Below are positions 30,701 through 44,012 of a DNA stretch of 64,000 nucleotides, piece after piece. The stretch lies in assembly GCF_050948175.1 (NCBI RefSeq), contig NW_027490174.1, positions 930,001 to 994,000 on the forward strand, in the 5' to 3' direction. How positions within the stretch are numbered: position 1 is the stretch's first letter; the number at the start of each line of letters is the position of its first letter. A program made the position numbers and the translations under genes. This DNA comes from Xylocopa sonorina (taxonomy: Eukaryota > Arthropoda > Insecta > Hymenoptera > Apidae). The notes beneath the pieces were generated by a model, which worked only from the letters and a program-made list of their open reading frames with translations, was not told where the DNA came from and did not search any database.

Positions 30701-33700
30701 TTCTTTTGAAGTGAATACGAGGTATACATGACACATCGCAATGAATATTATATCTTATCATGAAACTTAGAAATCAGATGCGATATCTCGTTTTAAGAAG
30801 CACTATAACTCTATTGCTTCGAGACTTAGACATCTGCAAACGCTACTTCGTAACAAGGAAGTGTCGCGTTTACATTCTTTTGAAGTGAATGCGAGGTATA
30901 CATATCACTGCACAATGAATATTGCATCTTATCATGAAACATAGGAATGAGATGCGGTATCCCATTTTAAGAAGAATTAGAACTCTATTGCTACGATTCG
31001 TAGATTTTTGCAAACGCTATTTCCTAGCAAGGAAGTGTCGCATTTACATTCATTTGGAGCGAATACGAAGTATACATGACACTTCGCAACGAATTTTACA
31101 TGTTATCATGAAACATAGAAATCAGATGCGATATCCAATTTTAAGAAGCACTAGAACTCTATAGCGTGGATACGTAGACATCAGCAAACGCTATTTCCTA
31201 GCAAGGAACCGTCGCATTTACATTCAATTGAAGTGTATGCGAGGTATACATAACACTCCACAATGAGTATTATATATTATCACGAAACATAGAAATGAGA
31301 TGCGATATTGCGTTTTAAGTAGCATTAGAACTCTATTGCTACGATACCTAGACATCTGCAAACGCTACTTCCTTGCAAGGAAGTGTCGCAATTACATTCT
31401 TTAGAAGTGAATACGAGGTATACATGACACCTGGCATTGAATATTATATGTATTCATGAAACATAGAAGTGAGATGCGATATCGCCTCTTAAGAAGCATT
31501 AGAAACCTATTGCTACGATACGCAGACATCTGCAGTCGCAATTTCCTGGCATGGAAGTGTCGCGTTTACATTCTTTTGAAGTGAGTACGAGGTGTACATG
31601 ACACCTCGCATTGAATATTATATGTATTCATGAAACATAGAAATGAGATGCGATATCGCTTCTTAAGAAGCATTAGAAACCTATTGCCACGATACGCAGA
31701 CATCTGCAGACGCAGTTTCCTGGCAAGGAAGTGTCGCGTTTACATTCTTTTGAAGTGAATACAAGGTATACATAACACTCCACAATGAATACTATATCTT
31801 ATCATGAAACATAGAGATGAGATGCAATATGGCGATTTGAGGAGCATTGGAATTCTGTTGCTTCGATACGTAGACATCTGCAAACGCTATTTCCTAGCAA
31901 GGAAGAGTCGCATTTACATTCTTTTGAAGTGAATACTAGCTGTAAATAACACTGCACAATGAATATTATATCTTATCATGAAACATAGGAATGAGGTGCG
32001 ATATCGCGTTTTAACAAGCGTTAGTACCCTATTGCTATGATACGTAGACACCTACAAACGCCATTTCCTAGCAAGGAAGTGTCGCATTTACATTCTTTTG
32101 AAGTGAGTACGAGGTATACATGACACTTCGCAATGAATATTATATCTTAACATGAAGCATAGAAATGAGATGCGACATCGCGTTTTGAGAAGCATTAGAA
32201 CTCTATTGCTACGATACGTAGATATCTATAAACGCTATTTCCTAGCAAGGAAGTGTAGCATTTACATTCATTTGAAGTGTATGCGAGGTATACATAACAC
32301 TTCGCAATGAATATTATATATTATCATGAAACATAGAAATGAGATGCGATATCGCGAATTAGCAAGCTTTAGAACTCTATTGCTTCGATACGTAGAAATC
32401 TGCGAAAGCTATTTCCTAGTACGGATGTGTCGCATTTACATTCTTTTGAAGTGAATACGAGGTATACATAACACTCCACAATGTATATTATATTTTATCA
32501 TGAAACATAGAAATGAGGAGCGATTTCGCGCTTTAGGTGGCATTAGAATTCTATTGCTACGATACGAAGACATCTGAAAACGCTATTTCCTAGCAAGGAA
32601 GTGTCGCATTTACATTCATTTGAAGTGAATACGAGGCATACATGAATGTTCGCAATGAATATTATATATTATCATGAAACATAGTAATGAGAAGTGATAT
32701 CGCGTTTTGAGAAGGATTAGAACTCTAATGCTACGATACGTAGACATCTGCAAACGCCACTTCCTAGCAAGGAAATGTCGCATTTTATTCATTTTAAGTG
32801 TATCCGAGGTATACATGACACTTCGCAATGAATATTATATATTATAAAGAAACATAGAAATGAGAAGCGATAACGCGTTTTGAGAAGCATTATAGCACTA
32901 ATTCTGCGATACGTAGACATCTGCAAACGCTATTTCCTAGCAAGGAAGTGTCGCATTTACATTCATTTGAAGTATAGACGAGATATACATAACACTGCAC
33001 AATGAATATTATATCTTATTATGAAACATAGAAATGAGATGCGATATCGCGAATTAGCAAGCTTTAGAACTCTAATGCTACGATACGTAGACATCTTGCA
33101 AACGCTATTTCCAAGCCAGGAAGTGTCGCATTTAATTTCATTTGAAGTGTATGCGAGGTATACATGACACTACGCAATGAATATTGTATACTATCATGAA
33201 ACACAGAAAAGAGAAGCGATATGGTGATTTAAGAAGCATTAGATCCCTATTGCATCGGTACGTAGACATCAGCAAACGCTACTTCCTAGCAAGGAAGTGT
33301 CGCATTTACATTCTTTTAAAGTGAATACGAGGTATACATAACACTGCACAATGAATATTATATCTTATCATGAAACATAGAAAAGAGATGCGATATCGCG
33401 ATTTAAGAAGCATTACAACTCTATTGCTTCGATACGTAGACATCTGCAAACGCTACTTCCTATCAAGGAAGTGTCGCATTTACATTCATTTGAAGTGAAT
33501 GCGAGGTATACATGACACTTCGCAGTGAATATTATATATTATCATGAAACATAGTAATGAGAAGCGATATGGCGATTTAAGAAGCATTAGACCCCTATTG
33601 CTTCGATACGTAGACATCTGCAAACGCTACTTCCTAGCAAGGAAGTGTCGCATTTACATTCTTTTGTAAGGAATACGAGGTATACATGACACTTTGCAAT

Positions 33701-34303
33701 GAATATTATATCTTATCAAGAAACATAGAAATGAGATGCGATATCGCGATTTAAGAAGCATTTGAACAGTATTGCCCCGATACGTAGATATCTGGAAGCG
33801 CTATTTCCTAGCAAGGAAGTGTCGCATTTACATTCTTTTGAAGTGAATACGGGGTACACATAACACTCCACAATGAATATTATACCTTATCACGAAGCAT
33901 AGATATGCAATGCGATAACGCGATTTATGAAGCGTTAGATCTCTACTGCTTCTATACGGTAACATCTGCAAACGCAATTTCCCAGCAAGGAAGTGTCGCA
34001 TTTACATTATTTTCAACTGAATACGAGGTATGCATAACACTGCACAATGAATATTATATCTTATCATGAAACATAGGAATGAGATGCGATATCGCTTTCT
34101 GAGAAGCACTAGAACTCTATTGCTTCGATACTTAGACATCTGCAAACGCTATTTCCTAGCATGGAAGTGACGCATTTACATTCTTTTCAAGTGAGTACAA
34201 GGTATAAATGACACTTCGCAATGAATATTATATCTTATCGTGAAACGTAGGAGTGAGATGCGATATCGCGTCTTAACAAGCATTAGAACTCCATGGCTTC
34301 TAT
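21776..34303 (+). repeat. Diverged, near-monomeric satellite compartment
   Basis: Monomers keep the 174-base period but vary widely, and only short local duplicates are seen. Examples are two adjacent near-identical monomers at 24,197 and 24,371, and a match between 27,351 and 28,047 (696 bases, four monomers). Three sets of linked variants recur: AAGGAATACG with TGACACTTCGC; GTGAATACG or ATAGACGAG with TAACACTGCAC; and GTGTATGCG with TGACACTTCGC and TATATTATC. This resembles older monomeric satellite at the flank of a homogenised core. Confidence 0.88.
34300..34303. repeat. Target-site half CTAT left of the short element
   Basis: CTAT abuts the TGTCACG terminus of the short element. Its expected mate on the right of the same element is absent (CTAGG is there instead). 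The reverse complement, ATAG, abuts the other element at 43,673-43,676. The duplication therefore appears split between the two elements by the inversion. Confidence 0.7.
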
Positions 34304-35298
34304 TGTCACGTCACGAGGGTGGAAAATTTCCGCTTTACTCGGAGACGACACGCAGCCAATTTGCGGAAACGGCTCGCTTAATTGCGACTAATGCCGGGTT
34401 CTTTCCTTGGGACAACGAACGCTTTTAGGAACACGCTAACGCTGTAAATGTGGAAAAATCCTACCTTTGCCATCTTGATAGCGAACAAATCAATATTCTT
34501 TCTTGAGATATCTCTGCTTACACTGTACTTTCCCTAAGACTAAGTTAAAAGTAGACTTAATTGTTTAAAATTGGAATTAGAACTAGACTCGATGATTGGA
34601 ATTGAACTTGAATTTAGAATAGAATTACGAACACCTCTGACTAAGGTGGATAATAGCCCGTAGGCATTAGAGCTGTCTAATGAAGAAAGCTTGGAACGAG
34701 GCTCGGAGAAGACTGACTCTCCGATCGCGGGTCCGCAACCTCCTTAGGTCGCGTGGCGCGCGAGTCGCTGGAGCCCGGAGTGGGGTGGCCGCTCGGCCCG
34801 CGCAGTGGGGCGGCCTGTCGGAGTGGAGCGCGGCTCGCGTTACGCGTGAGCCGCGCGCGTCGGACGCCCGCTCGAACGTAACGCAACCCATAATTACAGA
34901 TATTTACGTTGATCTTAGAAGCTATGTGTGTGTTGTCTGCGTATGTACAATGTATGTGTCGAGTACTTAGATCTAGAGTACGATTTACGAATATATACTT
35001 TGGAAATAGGAATAACGCTGTAATGGTGTAGGTGATTCGCTGCTGTGCCCAGTGGTCCAGTCGTCTGGTTGGATGCTGCATCTTTCCTGGCTCTGGAAAT
35101 GCTGCACGTTGTCACACGGTCGATCGGTCGAACTCCTAGGTCTTCGTACCATGACAGCAGCCTTGGCTCGGCGGACGTGGTGTATGTTTGGTTGTGGTGG
35201 CGCTCGTCCCGTGTGCTTAGGTGCAGCTACGGTGAGTACGTCGCTGCTGGAGCTGTGGGAGGCGCTGGGGGATGGAAGGCAGTACGCGAGACGTTACA
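34304..35298 (-). mobile_element. Solo-LTR-like element, family A, internally deleted copy
   Basis: This 995-base insertion reads TGTAACGTCTCG...CGTGACGTGACA on the minus strand, so it has TG...CA ends with an imperfect terminal inverted repeat. It is the inverted homologue of 43,677-45,250, aligned through nearly its whole length. The copy lacks 581 bases: the sequence runs from the homologue of 44,457 directly to that of 45,039, with AAGC at both breakpoints. It keeps the TATATATT motif (minus strand, 34,990-34,997) and the CpG-rich block. Satellite is plus-oriented on its left and minus-oriented on its right. No gag or pol is present, so a solo LTR is the simplest reading. A non-autonomous terminal-repeat element is the alternative. 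Confidence 0.72.
34990..34997 (-). promoter_or_regulatory. TATA-like motif of family A element
   Basis: TATATATT on the minus strand lies about 20 bases upstream of a CTAGATCTAAGT motif. The arrangement is the same as in the longer copy at 43,980. It is a candidate LTR core promoter. Confidence 0.35.
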
Positions 35299-36194
35299 CT
35301 AGGAAATAGCGTTTGCAGATGTCCACGTACCGAAGCAATAGAGTTCTAATGCTTCTTAAATCGCAATATCGCATCTCATTTCTATGTTTCATAATAAGAT
35401 ATAATATTCATTGCGAAGTGTCATGTATACCTCGTATTCCTTTAAAAAGAATGTAAATGCGACACTTCCTTGCAAGGAAATAGCGTTTGCAGACGTCTAC
35501 GTAACGTGGCATTAGAGTTCTAATGCTTCTTAAATCGCAATATCGCATCTCATTTCTATGTTTCATGATAAGATATAATATTCATTGTGCAGTGTTATGT
35601 ATACCTCGTATTCACTTCAAAAGAATGTAAATGCGACACTTCCTTGCTAGGAAGTAGCGTTTGCAGATGTCTACGTATCGAAGTAATAGAGTTCTAATGC
35701 TTCTTAAATCGTCATACCGCATCTCATTTCTATGTTTCATGATAAGATATAATATTCATTGTGAAGTGTATACCTCGTATTCCTTTCAAAAGAATGTAAA
35801 TGCGACACTTCCTTGCTAGGAAGTAGCGTTTGCAGATGCCTTCGTATCCAACCAATAGACATCTAATGCTTCTTAAATCGCCATATCGCATCTCATTTCC
35901 ATGTTTCATGATAAGATATAATATTCATTGTGCAGTGTTATGTATACCTCATATTCACTTCAAATGAATGTAAATGCGACACTTCCTTGCTTGGAACTAG
36001 CGTTTGCAGATGTCTACGTATCGAAGCAATAGTTTTCTAATGCTTCTTAAATCGTCATATCGCACATCATATCTACGTTTCATGATAAGATATAGAATTC
36101 ATTGCGAAGTGTCATGTATAGATCGTATTCCATTCAAAAGAATGTAATTGCGACACTTCCTTGCTAGGAAATAGCGTCTGCAGATGTCTACGTA

Positions 36195-38281
36195 TAGAAG
36201 CAATAAGGATTTAATGCTTCTTAAATCGCTATATCGCTTCCCATTTCTATGTTTCATGATAATATATAATATTCACTGCGAAGTGTCATGTATACCTCGC
36301 ATACACTTCAAACGAACGAAAATGCGACATTTCCTTGCTAGGAAATAGCGTTTGCAGATGTCTACGTATCGAAGCAATAGTGTTCTAATGCTTCTTAAAT
36401 CGCGATATCTCATCTGATTTCTATGTTTCATGATAAGATATAATATTCATTGCGAAGTGTCATGTATACCTCGCATACACTTCAAATGAATGTAAATGCG
36501 ACACTTCCGTGCTAGGAAATAGAGTTTGCAGATGTCTACGTATCGAAGCAATAGAGTTCTAAAGCTTCTTAAATCGCGATATCGCATCTCATATCTACGT
36601 TTCATGATGATATATAATATTCATTGCGAAATGTCATGTATACCTCGCATACACTTCAAATGAATGTGAATGCGACAGTTCCTTGCTAGGAAATAGTGTT
36701 TGTAGATATCTAGTATGGAAGCAATAGACTTCTAAAGCTTCTTAAATCGCGATATCGCATCTCATTTCTATGTTTCGTGATAAGATAAAATATTCATTGT
36801 GCAGTGTTATGTATACCTCGTATTCACCTCAAAAGAATGTAAATGCGACACTTCCTTGCCAGGAAATAGCGTTCGCAGATATCTACGTATCGAAGCAATG
36901 GTGTTCTGATGCTTCTTAAATCGCGATATCGCATCTCATTTCTGTGTTTCATGATAAGATATAATATTCATTGTGCAGTGTTATGTATACCTCATATTCA
37001 CTTCAAATGAATGTAAATGCGACACTTCCTTGCTTGGAACTAGCGTTTGCAGATGTCTACGTATCGAAGCAATAGTTTTCTAATGCTTCTTAAATCGTCA
37101 TATCGCATCTCATATCTACGTTTCATGATAAGATATAGAATTCATTGCGAAGTGTCATGTATAGCTCGCATACACTTCAATTGAATGTAAATGCGACACG
37201 ACCTTGCTAGGAAATAGCGTTTGCAGATGTCTGCGTGTCGAAGCAATAGGGATCTAATGCCTCTTAAATCGCCATATCGCTTCTCATTTCTATGCTTCAT
37301 GATAAGATATAATATTCATTGCTAAGTGTCACGCATGCCACGCATACACTGAAAAAGAGTGTAAATGCGACACTTCCTTAATATTAAATATCGTTTGCAG
37401 ATGTCTCCGTATCGAAGCCATAGGGGTCTAATGTTTCATAAAACGCGATATCGCATCTCCATTCTGTGTTTCATGATAAGATATAATATTCATTATGCAG
37501 TGTTATCTATACCTCGTATTCACTTCAATTGAATGTAAATGCGACAATTCCTTGCTACTAAATAGCGTTTCCAGATGTCTACGTATCGCAGCATTAGAGT
37601 TCTTGTGCTTTCTAAATCGCGATATCGCATCGCATTACTATATTTCAAGATAAGATATAATATTCATTGTGAATCGTTATGTATACCTCGTATTCACCTC
37701 AAGCGAATGTAATTGCGACACTTGCCTGGTAAGAAATAGGGTTTGCAGATGTCTACGTACCGAAGCAATAGAGTTCTAATGCCTCTTAAAACGCGCTATC
37801 GCATCTCATTTCTATGTTTCACGATAAGATATGATATTCATTGTGCAGTGTTATGTATACCTCGTATTCACTTCAAAAGAATGTAAATAGAAAACTTCCT
37901 TGCTAGGACATGGCGTTTGCAGTTGTCTCCGTATCGAAGCAATAGTGTTCCAATGCTTCTTATATCGCGATATCGCACCTCACTTCTATGTTTCATGTTA
38001 AGATATAATATTAATTGCAAACTGTCACGTATACCTCGCATACACTTCAAATGAATGTAAATGCGACACTTACTTGCTCGGAAATAGCCTTTGCAGATGT
38101 CTCCGTATCGAAGCAATAGTATTCTAATGCTTCTTAAATAGCGATATCGCATCTCATTCCTATGTTTCATGATAAGTTACAATATTCATTGTGGAGTGTT
38201 ATGTATACCTCGTATTCACCTCAAAAGAATGTAAATGCGCAAGTTCCGTGCCAGGAAATAGCGATTGCGGATGTCTACGTA
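36195..38281 (-). repeat. 12-mer tandem duplication (2,087 bp), copy 1
   Basis: It is followed directly by copy 2 at offset 2,087 (12 x 174 minus one). CAATAAGGAT at 36,201 recurs at 38,288. Only about three differences were noticed between the copies, for example GTGTTCC against GAGTTCC near 37,945 and 40,032. It is the youngest duplication visible in the window. Confidence 0.88.
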
Positions 38282-40368
38282 TCGTAGCAATAAGGATTTA
38301 ATGCTTCTTAAATCGCTATATCGCTTCCCATTTCTATGTTTCATGATAATATATAATATTCACTGCGAAGTGTCATGTATACCTCGCATACACTTCAAAC
38401 GAACGAAAATGCGACATTTCCTTGCTAGGAAATAGCGTTTGCAGATGTCTACGTATCGAAGCAATAGTGTTCTAATGCTTCTTAAATCGCGATATCTCAT
38501 CTGATTTCTATGTTTCATGATAAGATATAATATTCATTGCGAAGTGTCATGTATACCTCGCATACACTTCAAATGAATGTAAATGCGACACTTCCGTGCT
38601 AGGAAATAGAGTTTGCAGATGTCTACGTATCGAAGCAATAGAGTTCTAAAGCTTCTTAAATCGCGATATCGCATCTCATATCTACGTTTCATGATGATAT
38701 ATAATATTCATTGCGAAATGTCATGTATACCTCGCATACACTTCAAATGAATGTGAATGCGACAGTTCCTTGCTAGGAAATAGTGTTTGTAGATATCTAG
38801 TATGGAAGCAATAGACTTCTAAAGCTTCTTAAATCGCGATATCGCATCTCATTTCTATGTTTCGTGATAAGATAAAATATTCATTGTGCAGTGTTATGTA
38901 TACCTCGTATTCACCTCAAAAGAATGTAAATGCGACACTTCCTTGCCAGGAAATAGCGTTCGCAGATATCTACGTATCGAAGCAATGGTGTTCTGATGCT
39001 TCTTAAATCGCGATATCGCATCTCATTTCTGTGTTTCATGATAAGATATAATATTCATTGTGCAGTGTTATGTATACCTCATATTCACTTCAAATGAATG
39101 TAAATGCGACACTTCCTTGCTTGGAACTAGCGTTTGCAGATGTCTACGTATCGAAGCAATAGTTTTCTAATGCTTCTTAAATCGTCATATCGCATCTCAT
39201 ATCTACGTTTCATGATAAGATATAGAATTCATTGCGAAGTGTCATGTATAGCTCGCATACACTTCAATTGAATGTAAATGCGACACGACCTTGCTAGGAA
39301 ATAGCGTTTGCAGATGTCTGCGTGTCGAAGCAATAGGGATCTAATGCCTCTTAAATCGCCATATCGCTTCTCATTTCTATGCTTCATGATAAGATATAAT
39401 ATTCATTGCTAAGTGTCACGCATGCCACGCATACACTGAAAAAGAGTGTAAATGCGACACTTCCTTAATATTAAATATCGTTTGCAGATGTCTCCGTATC
39501 GAAGCCATAGGGGTCTAATGTTTCATAAAACGCGATATCGCATCTCCATTCTGTGTTTCATGATAAGATATAATATTCATTATGCAGTGTTATCTATACC
39601 TCGTATTCACTTCAATTGAATGTAAATGCGACAATTCCTTGCTACTAAATAGCGTTTCCAGATGTCTACGTATCGCAGCATTAGAGTTCTTGTGCTTTCT
39701 AAATCGCGATATCGCATCGCATTACTATATTTCAAGATAAGATATAATATTCATTGTGAATCGTTATGTATACCTCGTATTCACCTCAAGCGAATGTAAT
39801 TGCGACACTTGCCTGGTAAGAAATAGGGTTTGCAGATGTCTACGTACCGAAGCAATAGAGTTCTAATGCCTCTTAAAACGCGCTATCGCATCTCATTTCT
39901 ATGTTTCACGATAAGATATGATATTCATTGTGCAGTGTTATGTATACCTCGTATTCACTTCAAAAGAATGTAAATAGAAAACTTCCTTGCTAGGACATGG
40001 CGTTTGCAGTTGTCTCCGTATCGAAGCAATAGAGTTCCAATGCTTCTTATATCGCGATATCGCACCTCACTTCTATGTTTCATGTTAAGATATAATATTA
40101 ATTGCGAACTGTCACGTATACCTCGCATACACTTCAAATGAATGTAAATGCGACACTTACTTGCTCGGAAATAGCCTTTGCAGATGTCTCCGTATCGAAG
40201 CAATAGTATTCTAATGCTTCTTAAATAGCAATATCGCATCTCATTCCTATGTTTCATGATAAGTTACAATATTCATTGTGGAGTGTTATGTATACCTCGT
40301 ATTCACCTCAAAAGAATGTAAATGCGCAAGTTCCGTGCCAGGAAATAGCGATTGCGGATGTCTACGTA
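38282..40368 (-). repeat. 12-mer tandem duplication, copy 2
   Basis: This is a near-exact repeat of the preceding 2,087 bases. Both copies end in GCGGATGTCTACGTATCGTAG. After copy 1 this is followed by CAATAAGG and after copy 2 by CAAAAGGG, which places the exchange point between these signatures. Confidence 0.88.
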
Positions 40369-43300
40369 TCGTAGCAAAAGGGTTCTAATGCTTCTCAAGA
40401 CGCGATATCGCATCTCATTTCTATGTTTCATGATAAGATATAATATTCGCTGTGCAGCGTTATGTATACCTCGTATTCACTTCAAAAGAATGTAAAGGCT
40501 ACAATTCCTTCCTTGGAAATAGCGCTTGCATATGTCTACGTATCGAAGCAATAGGTTTCTAAATCTTGCTAATTCGCGATATCGCATCTCATATCTATGT
40601 TTCATGATAATATATAATATTCATTGCGAAGTGTCATGTATACCTCGCATAAACTTCAAATGAATGTGAATGCGACAGTACCTTGCTAGGAAATAGTGTT
40701 TGCAGATTTCTACGTATCGAAGCAATAGAGTTCTAAAGCTTCTCAGATCGCGATATCGCATCTCATTTCTATGTTTCATGATAAGACACAATATTCATTG
40801 TGCAGTGTTATGAATACCTCGTATTCACTTCAAAAGTATGTAAATGCGACACTTCCTTGCTTGGAAATAGCGTTTGCAGATGTCTACGTATCGAAGCAAT
40901 AGAGCTCAAATGCTTCTTAAATCGTCATATTGCATCTAATTTCTATGTTTCATGATAAGATATAATATTCATTGCGAAGTGTCATGTACACCTCGTATTC
41001 ACTCCAATAGAATGTAAATGCGACACTTCCTTGCTAGGATATAGCGTTTGCAGATGTCTACGTATCGAGGCAATAGAATTCTAAACTTCTTAATTCGCGA
41101 TATCGCATCTCATATCTATGTTTCATAATAATATATAATATTCATTGCGAAGTGTCATGTATACCTCGCATACGCTTCAAATGAATGTAAATGCGACACT
41201 TCCTTCCTAGGAAATAGCGTTTGCAGGTGTCTACGCATCGAAGCAATAGAGTTCTAATGATTCTTATATCGTCATACAGCTTCTCATATCTACGTTCCTC
41301 GATAAGATATAATATTCATTGGGAAGTGTCATGTATACCTCGCATACAGTTCAAGTGAATGTAAGTGCGACACTTCCTTGCTAGGAAGTAGCGTTTGCAG
41401 ATGTCTACGTATCGAAAATATAGAGTTCTAATGCTTTTTAAATCGCGATATCGCATCTCATTTCTATGTTTCATGATAAGATATAATATTCATTGTGCAG
41501 TGTTATGTATATCTCGTCTATACTTCAAATTGAATGTAAATGCGACACTTCCTTGCTAGGAAATAGCGTTTGCAGATGTCTACGTATCGAAGCAATAGTG
41601 TTCTACTGCTTCTTATATCGCTATATCGCATCTCATTTCTATGTTTCATAATAAGATATAATATTCATTGTGCAGTGTTATGTATACCTCGTATTCACTT
41701 GAAAAGAATGTAAATGCGACACTTCCTTGATAGGAAGTAGCGTTTGCAGATATCTACGCATCGGTGCAGTAGAGTTGTAATGCTTCATAAATCGTCATAT
41801 CGCATCTCATATCTACGTTTCATGATAAGATATAATATTCATTGCGAAGTGTCGTGTATACCTCGTACTCACTTCAAAATAATGTAAATGCGTCACTTCC
41901 TTGTTAGGAAATAGCGTTTGCAGATGTCTACGTATCGAAGCAATAGAATTCTATTGCTTCTTAAATCGCCATATCGCATCTCATTCCTATGTTTCATGAT
42001 AAGATATAATATTCATTGCGAAGTGCCAAGTATACCTCGCATACAATTCAATTGAATGTACATGCGACACTTCCTTGCTAGGAAATAGCGTCTGCAGATG
42101 TCTACGTTTCGTGGCATTAGAGTTCTAATGCTTCTCAAAACGCGATATCGCTTCTCATTTCTATGTTTCATGATAATATGTAATATTCATTGCGAAGCGT
42201 CATGTATACCTCGCATACACTTAAAATGAATGTAAATGCGACGCTTCCTTCCTAGGAAATAGCGTTTGCACATGTCTACGTATCGAAGCAATAGATTTCT
42301 AATGCTTCCTAAATCGCCATATTGCATCTCATTTCTATGTTTCATGATAATATATAATATTCATTGCTGAGTGTCATGTATACCTCGCATACACTTCAAA
42401 TGAATGTAAATGCGACATTTCTTTCCTAGGAAATAGCGTTTGCAGATGTCTACGTATCGAAGCAATAGAGTCCTAATGCTTCTTATATCGTCATATAGCT
42501 TCTCATATCTACGTTCCTCGATAAGATATAATATTCATTGGGAAGTGTCATGTATACCTCGCATACACTTCAAGTGAATGTAAATGCGACAGTTCCTTGC
42601 TAGGAAATAGTGTTTGCAGATGTTTATGTATCGAAGCAATAGAGCTCTAATGCTTCTTAAAACGGGATATCGCATCTTATTCCTATGTTTCATGATAAGA
42701 TATAATATTCATTGCGAAGTGTCATGTATACCTCGCATACACTTGAAATAAAAGTAGATGCGACACTTCCTTCCAAGGAACTAGAGCTTGCAGATGTCTA
42801 CGTATGGAAGCAATAGAGTTGTAATGCTCCTTTGAACGCGATATAGCCTGCCATTGCCATGTTTGATGATAATATATAATACTCATTGCGAAGTGTCTTG
42901 TATACCTCGGACACACATAAATGAATGTAAATGCGACTCTCCGTTGCTATTAATTAGCGTTTGCAGATGGCTTAGTATCGCAGCAATAGTGTTCCAATGC
43001 TTCTTAAAACGCGATATCGCATCTCATTTCTATGTCTCATGATAAGATACGATATTCATTGCTAAGTGTTATGTATTCCTCGTCTACACTTCAAATGAAT
43101 GTAAATGCGAGGCTTCCTTGCTAGGAAGTTGCGTTACCAGATGTCTATGTATCGAAACAATAGAGTTCTAATGCTTCTTAAAACGAGATGTCGCATCTCA
43201 TTTCTATGTTTCATGATTTGAGACAATATTCATTGCGAAGTGTTATGTATTCCTCGCCTACACTTCAAACGATTGCAAATGCGAAACTTCCATTCTAGGA

Positions 43301-43672
43301 AATTACGCTTCGAGATGTCTGCGTATCGGAACAATAGAGTTCTAACGCTTCTTAAGTCGCGATATCGCATCTCATTTCTATGTTTCATAATAAGATATAA
43401 TATTCATTGTGCAGTGTTATGTATACCTCGTATTCATCTCAACAGAATGTAAATGCGACACTTCCTTGCTAGGAAGTAGCGTTTACAGATGTCTACGTAT
43501 CGAAGCAATAGAGTTCTAATGCTTCTTAAAACAGGATATCGCATCTCATTTCTATGTTTCATGATAAGATGTAATATTCATTGCGATGTGTTATGTATAC
43601 CTCACATACACTTCCAATGAATGTAAATGCGACACTTCCTTGATACGAAATAGCGATTGCAGATGTCTACGT

Positions 43673-43676
43673 ATAG
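43673..43676. repeat. Target-site half ATAG left of the long element
   Basis: ATAG abuts the TGTAACG terminus. Its partner (CTAT) lies left of the short element at 34,300-34,303, not on the right of this one. Joining the two flanks around one copy of the four bases gives CTTCTATACGTAGAC, which is normal satellite phase. Confidence 0.7.
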
Positions 43677-43979
43677 TGTAACGTCTCGCGTACTGCCTTC
43701 CATCCCCCAGCGCCTCCCACAGCATCCGGCAGCGACGTACTCACCGTCAGCTGCACCTAAGCACACGGGACGAGCGCCACCACAACCAAACATACACCAC
43801 GTCCGCCGAGCCAAGGCTGCTATCAAGGTACGAAGACCTAGGAGTTCGACCGTTCGACCGTGTGACAACGTGCAGCATTTCCAAAGCCAGGAAAGATGCA
43901 GCATTCAACCAGGCGACTGGACCACTGGGCACAGCAGCGAATCAGCTACACCATTACGGCGTTATTCCTATTTCCAAAG

Positions 43980-44012
43980 TATATATTCGTAAATCGTACT
44001 CTAGATCTAAGT
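43980..44012 (+). promoter_or_regulatory. Candidate LTR core promoter, family A
   Basis: TATATATT (43,980-43,987) is followed by CTAGATCTAAGT (44,001-44,012). The diverged element has TATATAAG at 49,987 and the same CTAGATCTAAGT at 50,000. Conservation of this pair between elements that otherwise differ a lot suggests a TATA box with a downstream initiator region. The start site is not proven. Confidence 0.4.

Larger units (their letters stand above)
1..34303 (+). repeat. 174-bp satellite array, plus orientation (about 197 monomers)
   Basis: The sequence repeats every 174 bases: the GAAGCATTAG landmark phase falls at 1, 175, 349, 523 and 697 and continues with only 1-3 base drifts to 34.3 kb. 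Each monomer holds short dyads: GCGATATCGC (160-169 in the first monomer), TACGTA, GTATAC, AATATT and the 14-base near-palindrome TTCCTAGCAAGGAA (227-240). The left two thirds are organised as higher-order repeats and the right third is diverged. No CENP-B-box-like sequence was noticed. A centromeric or pericentromeric role is inferred only from the array's size and organisation. Confidence 0.97.
35299..43676 (-). repeat. Inverted satellite segment between two family A elements
   Basis: About 48 monomers of the same 174-base satellite read on the minus strand. Subtype composition (CTCGCATACACTTC with ATAATATATAATATTC, and GTGCAGTGTTATG with ACTTCAAAAG) matches the diverged compartments on both sides (21.8-34.3 and 45.3-49.6 kb), not the HOR compartment. 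Together with the exchanged target-site duplications, this shows the segment was once in plus orientation and has been flipped in place. Confidence 0.92.

Noticed and set aside
34667..35309. Several overlapping arginine- or alanine-rich ORFs in both strands of the short element, and their counterparts at 43.6-44.4 kb
   Set aside because: They lie in the CpG-rich block where stops are rare. No frame is favoured between copies, and indels shift them.
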